Source: Perognathus longimembris pacificus
Lineage: Eukaryota > Chordata > Mammalia > Rodentia > Heteromyidae
DNA length: 64,000 bases
Direction: 5' to 3'
Assembly (NCBI RefSeq): GCF_023159225.1
Contig: NC_063176.1
Location: 6,026,963-6,090,962 of the forward strand
Shown here piece after piece: positions 11,933-24,500 of the stretch (the first letter of the stretch is position 1; every line of letters starts with the position of its first letter). The notes under the pieces are model-generated. The model did no database searches and was not told where the DNA came from. It worked only from the letters and a program-made list of their open reading frames with translations. Both the position numbers and the translations under genes were made by a program.

Positions 11933-12147
11933 TTTTTTTTTTTTTTTTTTGGCCAGTCCTGGGCCTTGGACTCAGGGCCTGAGCACTGTCCCTGGCAGAA
12001 ATTCTTCCCGCTCAAGGCTAGCACTCCGCCACTTGAGCCACAGCGCCACTTCTGGCCGTTTTCTGTATATGTGGTGTTGGGGAATCGAACCTAGGGCCTC
12101 GTGTATCCGAGGCAGGCACTCTTGCCACTAGGCTATATCCCCAGCCC
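11933..12147 (-). mobile_element. IDL-Geo dimeric SINE, full length
   Basis: Near-consensus dimer with a poly-T tail at left. The duplication 'taaaattgttctt' occurs at 11920-11932 and 12148-12160. Confidence 0.95.
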
Positions 12148-12160
12148 TAAAATTGTTCTT

Positions 12161-13297
12161 GATTTATAGAATATACTTGCAGTAGTAAGTTGTCACAATT
12201 ATAATTTTAAATAACAAATTTCATACAGTGCTCTAATGGTAGAGAGATTACTAAAATCTTTTTGGTGAATTACATACCAATTAGACTATAACATATTATA
12301 GACCATTTATAATACGTTTTCTGTGTCTGCTTACGTTATTTTCAATATTAGTCTTAACTTGGTGATTTGATTCTGTCTTCTATGCAGTAGATAATAAAAC
12401 TGATTATCTAAATAATTACTACATAAAAAGATGTTAACATGAATTTTTATGAACTTTTAGAGTTTCATTTTGTAGTAGATATATTTACATAACTCGGACA
12501 CACTTTTATATGATAAAATACCCATTTGCTGTGAGTTTATGAGGATGATAGCCAAAACTGATATTCCCAGGGACCACTACAGCTATTTCTCCCTGGATTT
12601 CAGTTCATGGTATTTCTATTTCATGTGAACTGGAAGCTAACAATTTGTACAAAAGAGAAAGTGGAGGATCAATTATGTACTTTTATCAAAGCTCTAGAAA
12701 TCCTGACATTGCAATAAAAAGCAACAAAATGAAACCTAGAATATTAGGTTTAATTTTGCTCCCTAATGTATGACTGTAACATGTAATGATCTTTTTACTC
12801 CCATAGGAAGTTGCTTAACTGAGAGGTTGTTTGGCTAAAGAAATTGAAATTTCACGTACACTCACCCATACTTGAATGTTATAACATTTTCTAAATCCTT
12901 CAGCCTGGATGTGTTTATGGTACTTTCTATGTCCAATGATCTGTTGCTGTGGTGGGGGTTACTCCAATCACTTTTCTTCACTTAGCTGTCAAAATATACC
13001 TTGGATAAGACATTCAGAAATGCTCTTTCTGTTTCTATTCTTGTGTCTATAAATTGGATCTTGATTAACACAATCAAGTAGGTAAAATTAGAAAGAAAAC
13101 CAAAGGAAAAGATGAGTATCCAATACAAAGCTATAGTTTTGGAGGACTATACTTGTTTGAAAGGGATTTGTATATGGAAAGAACTTTCTGGATATAAAAG
13201 TACTGTAATAAGGGATTGGATTGTTGGGGAGGTTTAAATATGTCCACAAAAGACTGTGAATGCATCAGTATGTTAAATGAATGTCTAATGAAAAGTG
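12161..13297. other. Unique AT-rich DNA
   Basis: No repeat family recognised; no coding signal. Confidence 0.5.
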
Positions 13298-13358
13298 AAA
13301 ATATTATTGACTTCGACTTATAGCTCAAACAAAGTGCTTATTCACGCAATGATTTACT
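13298..13358. repeat. Dispersed direct repeat, copy 1
   Basis: About 60 bp beginning 'gtgaaaatattattgactt' and ending 'gcaatgatttacta' recurs at 14508-14572 in the same orientation with small gaps. The family was not identified. Confidence 0.6.
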
Positions 13359-14507
13359 AATTTTATCTACTAGGAACGAGACAAAAAAATAATTCTAACA
13401 TTAAAGCCAGAAGACTGAGTGAACTGGACTCTGAAATACAAAGTGTTTGGGCCACTGCAATAGCAATAGAGATGACAAAGTATGACTTACAAGCCCCCAA
13501 ATAAACCTCTCCTAATCTTGTAGGGCCAATAGATGTTATTACTCTTAGGTGTGAAAGATTAAAATAATTATAGAATATTCATGAGGTGTAAATTCAAATG
13601 ACATTACTTATGAGTGTCTGTAAATAATTGTTTATTGGGAAACAACATTGCTCTTTATGTATCAATCACGATGGTTTCACACACTGACGGTAGTTACAGA
13701 GACTGTATAGCTCAATGTTTAAAATGTTTATTCTCTGGCCTTTAAGAATATGTTTTCTGTCATTTCTTCAGCCCATGATGCCAGCATGGAGGTCTTCTTG
13801 TTCAGTTCTATAAATAAAAAGTGCCAGACTTCTTAAGGTGTCTAGTTACAATGTGATTTTTGGCGAGAGTGAGACAGAACAAGATCATTTCAAACATATT
13901 GATTTGGTTGTTCATAAGATACATAAATTCTACAGGATACTTTCTTCAAAGAACTTTTAGCAAAGCAATAGTGCAATTTAGACAAAGAATGTTATATATA
14001 ACCCATATCATATGTAAAATTGAAAGCATCAAATCCTAGTTTGGAAAAGTAATGTAGTAATCAAAAATGATAACCTACTAAAACCATACTTTCTTCATCT
14101 ATTTTGATGTACATTATCAAATAAAAGAATGAAAGTATTATAGAAAGTCAGAGAAACATACTTGAGTAACTACTTTCCATGTATGCACTTGACATAAGAG
14201 CAGGTGACAGCTTGAATGTCTGCTTCTCCAAGATGTGTTAGACATACAGAATCTAAAAAAAAGTTACTCTTTAAAAGTATTTTAAATCTCATAGAACAGT
14301 AAAGAAAGAAATGCAATAGAAGTTCCAAAAAGTTTCTTTTGTTTACTGGGTTTCTGTGCTACGTAGTTTAGCTTTGCATGATTTCCCCACAGCCTTTGAA
14401 GAAATGTTATTAACTTCAGAAAATTGTTTCTCCTTCTGCATGTTGAGAGAAAAAGCAATTTTAAATGTTTATTTTATGTCTGAAGTTTCTATTCATAAAA
14501 GAAGAGG
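13359..14507. other. Unique AT-rich DNA
   Basis: Single-copy sequence between two copies of a short direct repeat. No gene signal. Confidence 0.5.
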
Positions 14508-14572
14508 TGAAAATATTATTGTTGACTTCAATTTGTGGCTCAAACCACAAAAGTGCATATTCATGCAATGAT
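14508..14572. repeat. Dispersed direct repeat, copy 2
   Basis: Second copy of the 13298-13358 unit, slightly longer owing to 3-4 base insertions (for example 'attattgttgactt'). Confidence 0.6.
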
Positions 14573-15424
14573 TTACTATAGTCTGCATTTGATAAATAAA
14601 AGAAACTTCATGTTTTCTTCACTCACAAATACAAATTGTCATAAAACCTACTTTACATATCCATGATGAGAAACAAAGAAGCTGACACCTTCATTTTTCC
14701 TTGGTGGTAGATGAACACTTTGTTCCTAGATAGAAGTCAGCAGAGATTTTACACCCTAATAGAAGGTAGGAGATCTTGCTAATCCACATGAAATCAGCTG
14801 AGACTCTCTGGTAATCACTAAATTCCTGCAGTGAATGCCAAAAGACAGCAAGTGCATCATAAAAAGTGTATATATTACAAATGTTCTTTTATGTACAGCT
14901 GAATGGATGATAGGCTTGAACATGAAAATATATCTAGGGTAATGGCTTATCATGCACTTTAGTATGTATTTTGGACTAAATAATTTTCACAGAGCTTACA
15001 CACATAGACTATGTAATTTTAGGAAGCTTCAAAGAAAAAAGTTCTTTATAAGAAAGTAAGTATACATTTCAATATAAGATTTCTCTTGCTTATGCAACTG
15101 TATTTCCACTGTAAGGATTCATATTATACTGACCTGATGAACTGCTAATTATACCATACTTGGTACATCTCCATAATTCTTGCACAAACACACACATACA
15201 CACACACACACACACATAACTTCAGCTACTAAGGTTAAACTTCATGAAAAATCATGGTTTTTAGAATTTTCAAATGTTTTGCTCATATTAACTAAATACA
15301 TCACTCAATAAAAATCAATTAAAAATAAATTTACCAGCAATACAAACTTTTAAGTACATATGTGTATTTACATTCTAATGAAAATGGAAAGTTATTTTGA
15401 CTATTAACATAAAATTTTCATGAA
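14573..15424. other. Unique AT-rich DNA with (CA)n at 15185-15217
   Basis: Apart from the imperfect CA array at 15185-15217, nothing was recognised. Confidence 0.55.
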
Positions 15425-16260
15425 ACCTCAATAAAAACCACTCTGGAAAGCAGTATGAAGGTTCCTCCAAAGGCTACATACAGAAATCCCCTATGACCCA
15501 GAAGCCCCACTTTGGGTCATCTACCCAAAAGATTACAAGCAAGACCACACCAAAGCCACCAGCACAACTATGTTCATTGCAGTGCAATTTGTCATGGCCA
15601 AAATATGGAACCAACCCAGATGCCCCTCAGTAGATAAATGGATCAAGAAAATGAGGTACATATACACAATGGAATTCTATGCCTCTATCAGAAAGAATGA
15701 CATTGCCCCATTCATAAGAAAATGGAAGGACTTGGAAAAAAATTCATACTAAGTGAAGTGAGCCAGACCCAAAGAAAGATAGATTCTACAGTTTCCCTCA
15801 TTGGGAATAATTAGTATGCATGAACACATAAGATGATGTAAAGTGAAATGAGCTCCAAGTTATGGAAAAAAGTGGCTTATCATTGTTATTTTCAACATAC
15901 CATGTGAAATTATGCCCTTTTTCTTTAGACTGTCTTTCTCTTGGTTTTACCCCTGTTGTCACTGTAACTGATTTTGGTACCTTGGATATTGTATATACAT
16001 GTATTGGAACTAGGGCAAGGAAAGGGAATAGCAAAATTGAGAGACCAACGATAAAAAGACAAACCAATGCAACAGCAATTCTTACCAAAACTATATGGTG
16101 TAAACCAACTGTACAACTCATGGGAAATGGGGAGGGTGAAGGTGGGGGAAAAATGAGGGAGGAGGTAACAAGTTGGATAAGAAATGGACTCAATGCCTTA
16201 TGTATGAAACTGTAACCCCTCTGTACTTCACTTTAACAATAAAGAAATTTTTTTAAAAAA
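15425..16260 (+). mobile_element. L1 3' end: ORF2 C-terminus and 3' UTR
   Basis: A 5'-truncated L1. Its first 320 bases encode the C-terminal part of ORF2p: the motifs [32 protein letters not shown] and YTMEFYASI are read in order. There is an in-frame TGA near 15450 and a frameshift near 15740. The 3' UTR then carries the geomyoid-type sequence 'gaggaggtaacaag', 'gaaactgtaacccctctgta' and a terminal 'aacaataaagaaa' with an A-rich tail at 16235-16260. The copy is non-functional. No convincing target duplication was seen. Confidence 0.93.
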
Positions 16261-16262
16261 AG

Positions 16263-16994
16263 AATGGTAGTATTCCAGGAAATATATAGCTATTAATTTA
16301 AAGCAAAAATGTGACCAAATGAAATACCTTTCTTTACCAGTTTTTTTTTTTAGTTCGTTTTGCTTTGGATTCACTATTTCCTTTGTACTTTTCCTGTATA
16401 CCAACTAATACCAAAATATTACTAATACATAAAGCTTGAATAAATGTAAATATTCATTTAAAAATTGATATCACAAATTATCTGGGTAATTGTCATCATA
16501 TTTTCCAAACTTTGTGATAGATAGTTATACTGATCAACTGTTTGATTACTTTCAGAAACTCCTTTTAGATTAGTGAAATATGTCTCTGGTTGTGTCTGCC
16601 AGAATAATTTCAGAAACTATTCATTCAAGAGAGCTCAACAGTTTAATTCACTGATGAATTTAAAATTTGAATAGACTATTGGGAGGTGTTGGAACTGTAA
16701 ACTAGTGAAGAAGTGGATTGTCTTGAGCATGCTTTTGAATCTATCTTAGCTCTGGTCTGTTCTGTCTCCTCTGTTTTTCATATGCCATACATGCCTCCTC
16801 CTATATTTTTTCTGTGAGGGTTCCAGTATATTTTTTATTTCAAAGTATGGAATCAATTGATCATAAATGGAAACCCTCTGTAGCTAGGGGCTAAAATAAA
16901 TCATTCTACACTTGTTTATCACATCAATACAAAGTGATTAACAAAATAGTTTATTAGTGCATAGTATGTGGTCACTCAATATTCTTAGACTAAT
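16263..16994. other. Unique AT-rich DNA
   Basis: No repeat or gene recognised. Confidence 0.5.
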
Positions 16995-17348
16995 TTCTTT
17001 TTATTGATGGGGCGTCATGGGGGTTTTAATCTCAGGGTCTCAGGTGTCTTAGGCTGGTCCTCTCCCACTCTTTAATTTTTTGTTGTATAATCACCTCAGT
17101 TTATTGAGCATTTGTTTTAGCTTAAAGTGTGTAGCTGATACAAATTAGAATACTGGATTCGAGAAATTAACTTAAGAGTAGAGTGCTTGTGTAGCACTCT
17201 ATTACCTTTTTTTTTGTTGTTAATTTGGAGTCAGAAGCTATGCACTTTTCATCTTTGCCTGACTTTGAACCAGAATCCTCTAAATCTCTGCATCTTGATT
17301 AGTGATAATTATTAGCATGAATTAGTGATAATTGTAACCATGCTCAGC
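16995..17348 (-). mobile_element. Degraded, split B1-type SINE
   Basis: Two separated stretches (about 16998-17075 and 17200-17348) look like inverse B1/Geo remnants, for example 'tgactttgaaccagaatcctc' on +, matching the inverse B1-like segment in better copies. A small tandem duplication 'attagtgataatt' lies at 17300-17330. Confidence 0.45.
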
Positions 17349-18295
17349 TATCTTTGATCCCGATCTGGATTAGCTATTGCCAGACACTGTTGCTCAAACA
17401 CTCTACCCTAAGTAGTAAAAGACTGGATCCCTGATGCTCTGATTGAGGTCATCACATAACTACTGAGATCATATTCTGAAATTCATCTGGAAAATGAATG
17501 AAAATAGGAGAAAACAAATTGACTACGTCAAAATTCTTTATGAAACTCAAAGTTTATACTTTTAGATAAATATCTCTATGTCAATATATAGATATAAAGA
17601 TATATATGTTTTCATGAAGTAGGATATATACTATGCAAATATCGTTAAATGCTAATTACTACATTTGGCTAGTGGGGGAAAATACTACATTTGAAGTGTT
17701 AGAAGTTGTAGTTGTTGATGTAATTATGATATAATGGGTGTTGGGCACATTATTAGTTCAAAATGCATTGTTCTCAATTTAAATACATAGAATGATCAGA
17801 TAAAAGTAATAAAAATGAAAAAGTTTGAGAAAGTGACTTAGCTTAAGATCAGTTATTGGAGTACACTTTCAAAGATAATTAAATGGATGTTATATTTTGG
17901 AATTTCAAAATAAGAAAAATTTAAAAGTGACTTATTTCATAATGGAGCATGTAAATTTAGTCAAAATTAGGAATATATTTAAGTGTTTTAACCAGGTAAT
18001 AATTCTCATATTCTTTATTATTGATTATACTGCATTAAAGCAATGTGAAATGGATATTGTCCTCTTTTGGTATATTTACCTGTCATCAAAATATTAGTAA
18101 AATATTGTTCCTTTTTACATAATGTTTTGAAAGAACATCAAATGATTAGAAATTATAAAAGAACTATTTTAAATATGGAATGGAGGGTACTCTTAGATAA
18201 GAAGGTAAAAAGCAATAACAAATACAAAAATGGTTAAAAGATTTCTGAAAAATCTGTAAACCTTTAAACATTTATTTAAGTCTACCCTCTTAGGA
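17349..18295. other. Unique AT-rich DNA
   Basis: Very AT-rich single-copy sequence; the 66-codon frame at 17897 is compositional. Confidence 0.5.
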
Positions 18296-18420
18296 ATTCT
18301 TAGGAGAAAACGAGGGAAGAGGTAATATTGTTCAAAAAGAAATGTATTCATAACCTAACTTATGTAACTGTAACTAACCCCTCTATATATTTGCTTATTT
18401 CCTAACCTCTCTATATATTA
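18296..18420 (+). mobile_element. L1 3' UTR remnant
   Basis: 'gagggaagaggtaatattg...aagaaatgtattcataacc...taactgtaac' follows the order of the L1 3' UTR end seen in full at 16150-16230. Old and truncated. Confidence 0.7.
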
Positions 18421-18576
18421 TCTACAATAATAGATAGAGCTTTCAAAAACCTTTACTAATTTACAAATTAGTGTCCTGGGCTATGACACCAATCACTAGC
18501 TATCTAGATATCAGTAGAATTATGGTTTATGGCCTACAAAGGCAAAGAGTTAATGAAACTGAATTTCATCAAGTAA

Positions 18577-18757
18577 GTGAGGCCTGATGAACTGTGCCTA
18601 TAATCCTAGCTAAATGAGATGCACTGAGAGGAGGCTATAATAGTAGGCCAGCCCTGATCAAAACCACAAAACTATCTAAAATTAAATACATGCCCAAATG
18701 AGCTTATTGAGGGTGTTGAGGCCTTCAGTTTAAATCCTAGCAGTGCCAAGCAACAAC
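18577..18757 (+). mobile_element. Degraded B1-headed SINE
   Basis: A B1-like head ('tgtgcctataatcctagct') and a second half ending 'ggccttcagtttaaatccta', which is B-box-like. The second half looks more ID-like than Geo-like, but it is too decayed to decide. Confidence 0.55.
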
Positions 18758-18775
18758 AGTAATGACTAACAACAA

Positions 18776-19749
18776 TGAAGTTCAAGTGTCCCAAGTGCTG
18801 CTACAATCAGAGACATGATCAGACTGAAATCCAAAGAGAACCATTTATGTTTATTTCTCTCTAAACTCTCTTTTCTTGTAGATATCTGTAAAAAAAAAAT
18901 AAAATAAAATGAGGCCCTGTAGAAAGAAACATAAATTAAAATGAGGCTGAAGATCAGACCTCACTTTCTTCTATTTTTTTTTTTTCTGAGTTCCCTTGAG
19001 CTCCAAGTTCTTGGTGAAGTCTAATTGAGACTCCTTGTTATCAAGAACCTATGTCTCCACCCTCGTGATAGCAGGTTCCATTCCCCACTGCGCCCGGGGT
19101 CAATTCACTTCACATAGCTTACTATCTTGTGTTTTTGAGAGGAAAAGAAAACAGTTACTAAACAGTGTAATGGTTATGTTGAACAAAATTGTTTTCCAGA
19201 AAATCATCCTATTCCATTTTACAGACAAGATGTGCCTTTATACCCTCAGGAGCCCTGATTCTATTCTCATTATCAAAATATACCTGAGCCAAATTGTCTG
19301 CTTTTTCTCTAACAGGAATTTCTGTAATAGTTATTTCTTCCTTGTAAATATTCACTATCCTCTTAGATGAAAGAGTTATTACAGCATATGTGTATTTGTT
19401 ACTCATTGATGGTTCTTCAGAGTATCAGATATTTGGATTTGGGTAACTAAATATTAGTCATATGGATTACTAAATATTAGTCAAAGCCCATGTTTGCTAA
19501 ATCTAGTGTCCTCTATTCTACTATAATGATAACCACTGGAAATTCATCAGAAGGCTTCCTAAAGGATAATGGAGATTTTGTCAGTAATACAGTGTGTGGC
19601 ATGTTCATTTGTACCATGGTGGTCTCTGAGGAATTTTAAATTGAAATTGTTATGTTTAACTCAATTGTAAAAATAACAGACACAACAATTTGGCAAATGC
19701 CACTAAGTAGCAAATTCTGAAGTTAGTAAATTACTCCCCACCCCCTTGG
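18776..19749. other. Unique DNA
   Basis: Contains a short GC-richer patch at 18990-19110 and a 111-codon open frame at 19035 with no recognisable protein features. Confidence 0.45.
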
Positions 19750-19809
19750 TACTTTTGTCTTGTAAAGAACACACATTCATACTTTTGTCTTGGAAAGAAC
19801 ACACCCTTA
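19750..19809. repeat. 30-bp tandem duplication
   Basis: The unit 'tacttttgtcttg' + 'aaagaacacac' is repeated head to tail (19750-19779 and 19780-19809), with 26 of 30 positions equal. Confidence 0.85.
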
Positions 19810-19812
19810 CAA

Positions 19813-21476
19813 CTTGGTCTTCTGGTTTTTTTCAGTCCCCCTCCCCTGCAGTAATCAGTACACTCCATTGCACTATTCACATTTTGTCAGCTCTGATTGA
19901 TCTCAGGTACCTAAGAAAGGATACTTGTAGTGCAGACGTTGAATCATTAATGAGCAAAAAAGGTGACAAAATTAGCAATAAATTGTTTAAATATAATAGT
20001 TTATATGAAGTGCTTTCCAAGACTAGGAATAGAAGAGCTAAAAAATGAATGTGATAGGGAGAAAATATGGAAGGGAGGAGTAAATATCAAAGAGAAACAA
20101 TCATTTCATCCCTGTCTCTTAGAATGACCAAGAAACTTGAGCCAATTCTTTAAGTATAATTCACAATCCCAGGATTCTAGCCTTCCACAACACCTCTGAA
20201 AAGCAATGGTCTTTCAAGCCTCTCATGGAAGCAAGTCAAAATGATAAAATTAATTTTAATTTTTTAAAAAGATTAAGTCTTCCATTAGTGTGAAAAACCA
20301 AATCCACATTGCTTGAGCCATGCCCTTAGCACTTTTTTTTCTGTATGTTTTCTGTGTCTTGTTAACTTTGCCTGTGTTGAGTCTGATACTCAAGATCTTG
20401 AAATCAATCTGCGGTAAATAACTGGTGCTAAGTGTACAAAGTAATTTGTGTGTGTTCCTATATAATTCTATAAGATTTAATTTTTAAAATCAAGAAAATT
20501 GACCTGAAAGCAGGTTTAGGTTCCCAACAAATTGCTGAGCTCAGATAATAGGTGCTTTCATTTTGTACGCACTCCCAACCAACGCCTTACATTTTGCAAT
20601 ATCTCCCAAAAGATTGGTACTTTTATTACAATTGAAGAACCTACCCTGACTGACATAATCCATAGTCCAAATGAGGGTTCACTCATGTTCTTGTACATTG
20701 TGGATTTTGACAAATGAATAATGATATGGAGGTATGACATTCATATCACACAAAATAGTTTCACTGTCCTAACCTACTTTGTAGTCGGCTTGCTCATTCT
20801 TCCCTCGTGACCACCTCTAGTTATTATTATACATTCTTTTTATCCAGAATGTTATATCGTAGGGAGCTTTTCAGTTTGACCACTTTCTGGGCAGTTGTAG
20901 AGGGTGTCCCTTTAGCTGCTGGCATTTCTGTGGTTTTGCAGGAGCAAACGTTCCTGCCCTGGAAAATCCCACATTGTTCTATTGTACTCAGGAGAGCAGT
21001 CCATCTGCTCCTGCTGCTTTACTGCAGAGCAAGCTCTGCTTAGGAACCTACAAGAACATAAATTCGAAACAAGAGATCCATGCTTGTCAGCGCCATATAA
21101 TTCAGCTCCTGCTCTGTAATTATGTATGATAAACATCCTGATTAGAATACATCTCATCTACTGAGGTGGGCCAGGAACACACACATAATACTGGTTTACT
21201 GACAGAACTAGGCTATCCACAGCTTTTTAATGTGCTACTTCTTGAAGAAAGAGACTTCTTTTTATCTCTTTCAAGATTGTTCAAATGGTGGTGCCTTGAA
21301 TACTAAGTACAACATTTACATTCAATTAAAAGTTCAGGCTTCAGTCTATCCAAATAATCTGACTAAGGGAATTATTCAAAATATTGTGTCTATTACGGTG
21401 GACAATTAAAAGCCAATAATTGTTTTAGGATTTACAGACTTATTATTGATAGATTATGAAAATTATATTTCCTATC
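19813..21476. other. Unique DNA with candidate conserved element at 20870-21160
   Basis: A likely old SINE remnant lies at about 20300-20450 (inverse ID/B1-like pieces such as 'cttgagccatgcccttagc'). The segment 20870-21160 is clearly less AT-rich, complex and repeat-free. Its open frames on both strands (78 and 81 codons) resemble no known protein. Confidence 0.45.
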
Positions 21477-21612
21477 CCTTTCTTTCCTTCTTTCTTTCTT
21501 CCTTCCTTCCTTTCTTTCTTTTTTCTTTCTTCCTTTCTTTCTTCCTTCCTTCCTTTCTTTCTTTCTTTCTTGCTTTCTTGCTTGCTTGCTTCCTTCCTTC
21601 CTTCCTTCCTTC

Positions 21613-21703
<91 letters not shown>

Positions 21704-21728
21704 GCTTGCTTGCTTTCCTTCCTTCTTT
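21477..21728. repeat. (TTTC)n / (CTTC)n polypyrimidine tract
   Basis: A 250-bp pure-pyrimidine strand apart from a few TTGC units. It has a central uninterrupted TTTC run at about 21610-21700 and TTCC and TTGC variants at the edges. Six-frame products such as KKERKKER are artefacts. Confidence 0.98.
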
Positions 21729-21841
21729 TTTGGAAGAACTAGATTGGGCCTTAAACTTGATTGCTTGTAAGGTGTTGCACAATGGTTCACATGCCTAGGC
21801 CTTTTGCTTTACTTATTTTTATATTTAAAGGTTTTGTAAAT

Positions 21842-22345
21842 TAACTTTTTATTGTCAATGTGGTGTTCATAGGGGTTATAGTTATGTAAGGTAGTGAGTT
21901 CATTTCTGGTCAAAATTGTTACCTCCTTCCTCATGTTTTCTCCCCACTTCCCTCCTCCCCAATTTCACCCCCCCACAAGTTGTATAGTTGGTTTATAACA
22001 TATTGTCTTGTAAATATTACTGTTGCATTGGTTTGCCTTTTTGCCCTTTATCTCACCAGTTTGATGTTCCCGCTTCCCTTCCCTAATTGATATCATTTCC
22101 CTCATTGGTAATAGTTAGTATATGTCTAGGATAGTGCTAGCGGAGGATCACAATAGCTCAACAGCTCAACATAGGATCACATAAGATGATGTTAAGGGAA
22201 ATGAACTCCAAGATAGGGAAATAAGCAGTTTATCATCATTGCTTTTAATAAACTATGTGGAATTACTTTTTTCTTTTTTTATCTTCCCTATGGTTTATTC
22301 CCTGTTGTCACTGTATTTGATTTTAGTACCATGGGTAGTATATAT
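21842..22345 (-). mobile_element. L1 3' end with 5' inversion
   Basis: 21842-22085 is the L1 3' UTR in minus orientation ('gttatagttatgtaaggtagtgag' type sequence on +, tail at left). From about 22093 to 22345 the immediately upstream L1 sequence is present in plus orientation ('tttccctcattggtaatag' to 'ttttagtaccatggg'). The opposite orientation of adjacent L1 parts is the twin-priming structure. No clear target duplication was found. Confidence 0.85.
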
Positions 22346-23048
22346 ATATATATATGTTTCTCTAAGTAGTTTTTGTGTAAAATATTTTTTACTAGAGAAC
22401 CTTAAACCAATAACAGAAGAGTGAAAAAATGATTTTGTACCCAATGCAACAAAATATGATATCTATTGGTTACTTGTACCATAAAAACAAGCTTTGATGT
22501 ACTTAAAACTTATTCTATCTGGATATTTGACAAATTAGGGAACATTTTCTTAAGATATGGCAAAAAAAACTGATGATACTACAGGGCTTTACAAATTTAT
22601 GGGACAGAAATAAAGTTCCTGTTCTATATGGTGATATTTGAGAATCTGTTAAATCCAAGAAAATGACTGGTAGGCATATTTTAAGAAATGTGATATCCCA
22701 AATATATACCCAGCAAAATACAAGTTCTGACAACTACCAAATTGGATTTTTAATAAAATAGAAACAGACAAATCTTATAATTTGAAATGCATAATAGGCT
22801 CTTCTGGGAAAACTGAAAACTTAAGGTCTTCATAATGAGATTTTAGCAAATATTAAGTGAAAGATCTTGTTTTTCTGTATCCTGTTGTATTGGACTCTCT
22901 GGAAGGCAATTCCATTTTCATGCCTAAGAAACTCATCTTGACTCTTTAGAGATTCTGGATAATTTGTATTCTGGCTTGTTCTACCTTTGCAAAAGAAAAT
23001 TCCTTTTTCACTCATGGCTTTATATAAGGTCTTAAAACTGAAGAGCAA
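22346..23048. other. Unique AT-rich DNA
   Basis: Nothing recognised. Confidence 0.5.
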
Positions 23049-23097
23049 AAGAGAGAGAGAGAAACAGAGACAGAGACAGAGAGAAAGAGAGAGAGAA
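23049..23097. repeat. GA-rich low-complexity tract
   Basis: Imperfect (GA)n/(GACA)n array. Confidence 0.85.
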
Positions 23098-23469
23098 GTA
23101 AAAGAAAAATTAAGACAGTATTCATGGCTTTTTGAAATAATGTTTGTATGGACTCATTAGATATGTGCTTTATTTGATATATATCTGTTCAGTCTACTTG
23201 GTAAATATGTCTTTCTTTATATTTATCTACATATATGCCTATATGTCACCATCTCCAAATAAATACTGGCTAGGTTTATTCACCTGATAGTTTTAATATG
23301 CTTGAAAATGATATAAAGTTAGTTTCTAGGTAATACACATTTCTGAGCAACACACTACAAAACTTCTAAATGTGATTTTTTAATTTAAAAGTATTTCTAA
23401 TGAATGTTATTTCATATTTTTCTTAAGCAATAATTGATCAGCAATATACACTAAGAAAAATTTAAATTA
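23098..23469. other. Unique AT-rich DNA
   Basis: Nothing recognised. Confidence 0.5.
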
Positions 23470-23698
23470 GCTGGGCACTGGTGGCTAATACCTATAATCC
23501 TAGCTAATCAGGAGGCTGATATCTGAGGATCACAATTCAAATCCAGCCAGGGCAGAAAAGTCTCCATGCCTAGAGACTCTTACCGCCAATTAACGATTCA
23601 CCACTGGAAGAGGTGTTGTGGTGGTAATAGAACACAAGCCTTGAACCCAAAGAGAATCAAGGACCACCCTCAGGCACTGAGTTCAAGCACTACAACTG
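23470..23698 (+). mobile_element. B1-Geo SINE
   Basis: Starts 'gctgggcactggtggctaat' and continues through 'aatcctagctaatcaggagg', the 7SL/B1-like head. The Geo half follows after 'gccaattaacgattcaccac' and ends at the B-box-like 'actgagttcaagcac'. Confidence 0.88.
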
Positions 23699-24500
23699 AA
23701 AAAGAAAGAAGTAAATGTATAAAATAATATATAAAGTATGTATGCATGTAGAATGAACGTAATGAATGCATATACATACCTATGTTCAGTCTATGCATTC
23801 TTCTTTAAATGCTCTTTTGTTTAAGTTTTGCTTATAAGATGCCATGGAAGTAAAGATCAACCTATTTTTGTTTAAACTGTCAATAGTAAAAAGGAAACAA
23901 CAGTCACTAAATATCTAAAATTATTTTCATCCTCAAAGAATTAAGAGCAGAAAAATGCACAAAATGCACATTTTTTCATTGATTTTTCTTCATGTTCGTG
24001 CCATTCTGTAGTGTATTTATTACCATACGTCAGTTTTTCCTTTGTAGTTCCTGTTTCAAGACAATCCTGACAATACAGTACCTTTTACCTATTTGTTGCC
24101 AGTTATTATTTAAACAGACCTACAATATACATCATACACACTTCTGGCTAAATATTCCACATAGGTCTACAATATAGTTTATCATTGTCAAATCCTCTTT
24201 TCTTCTCCTCCCAGGACATTTTAGGTTGAGTGAAATTCACTGTTGTCCAAGATGAAGAGACTGACAGTGAGATTATTGTAGAAAATCTCCAGGTACCTTC
24301 AGGTGAAAAATGGAAGCTAAACAACTTCTGACTTTGCCATCTTACACCAGGCCTCTTGTCAAAATTATACAAATGTGTTCCAGTCTAATACACAGAATAT
24401 TTATGTCTATCAGACAGCCAGATAATAATAGTGGAAAATAATAGTGGAATATTTTATGTGAATAAAGATCACACATTATATTCCAAACATTCCATTTTAT
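23699..24500. other. Unique AT-rich DNA
   Basis: Single-copy; a slightly GC-richer patch at 24180-24360 has no recognised identity. Confidence 0.5.

Noticed and set aside
15570..15752. 60-codon open frame as a gene.
   Set aside because: L1 ORF2 C-terminal fragment.
21432..21798. Long open frames on both strands (up to 116 codons, lysine/glutamate/arginine or phenylalanine/serine repeats).
   Set aside because: They are readings of the (TTTC)n tract; every frame of such a tract is open.
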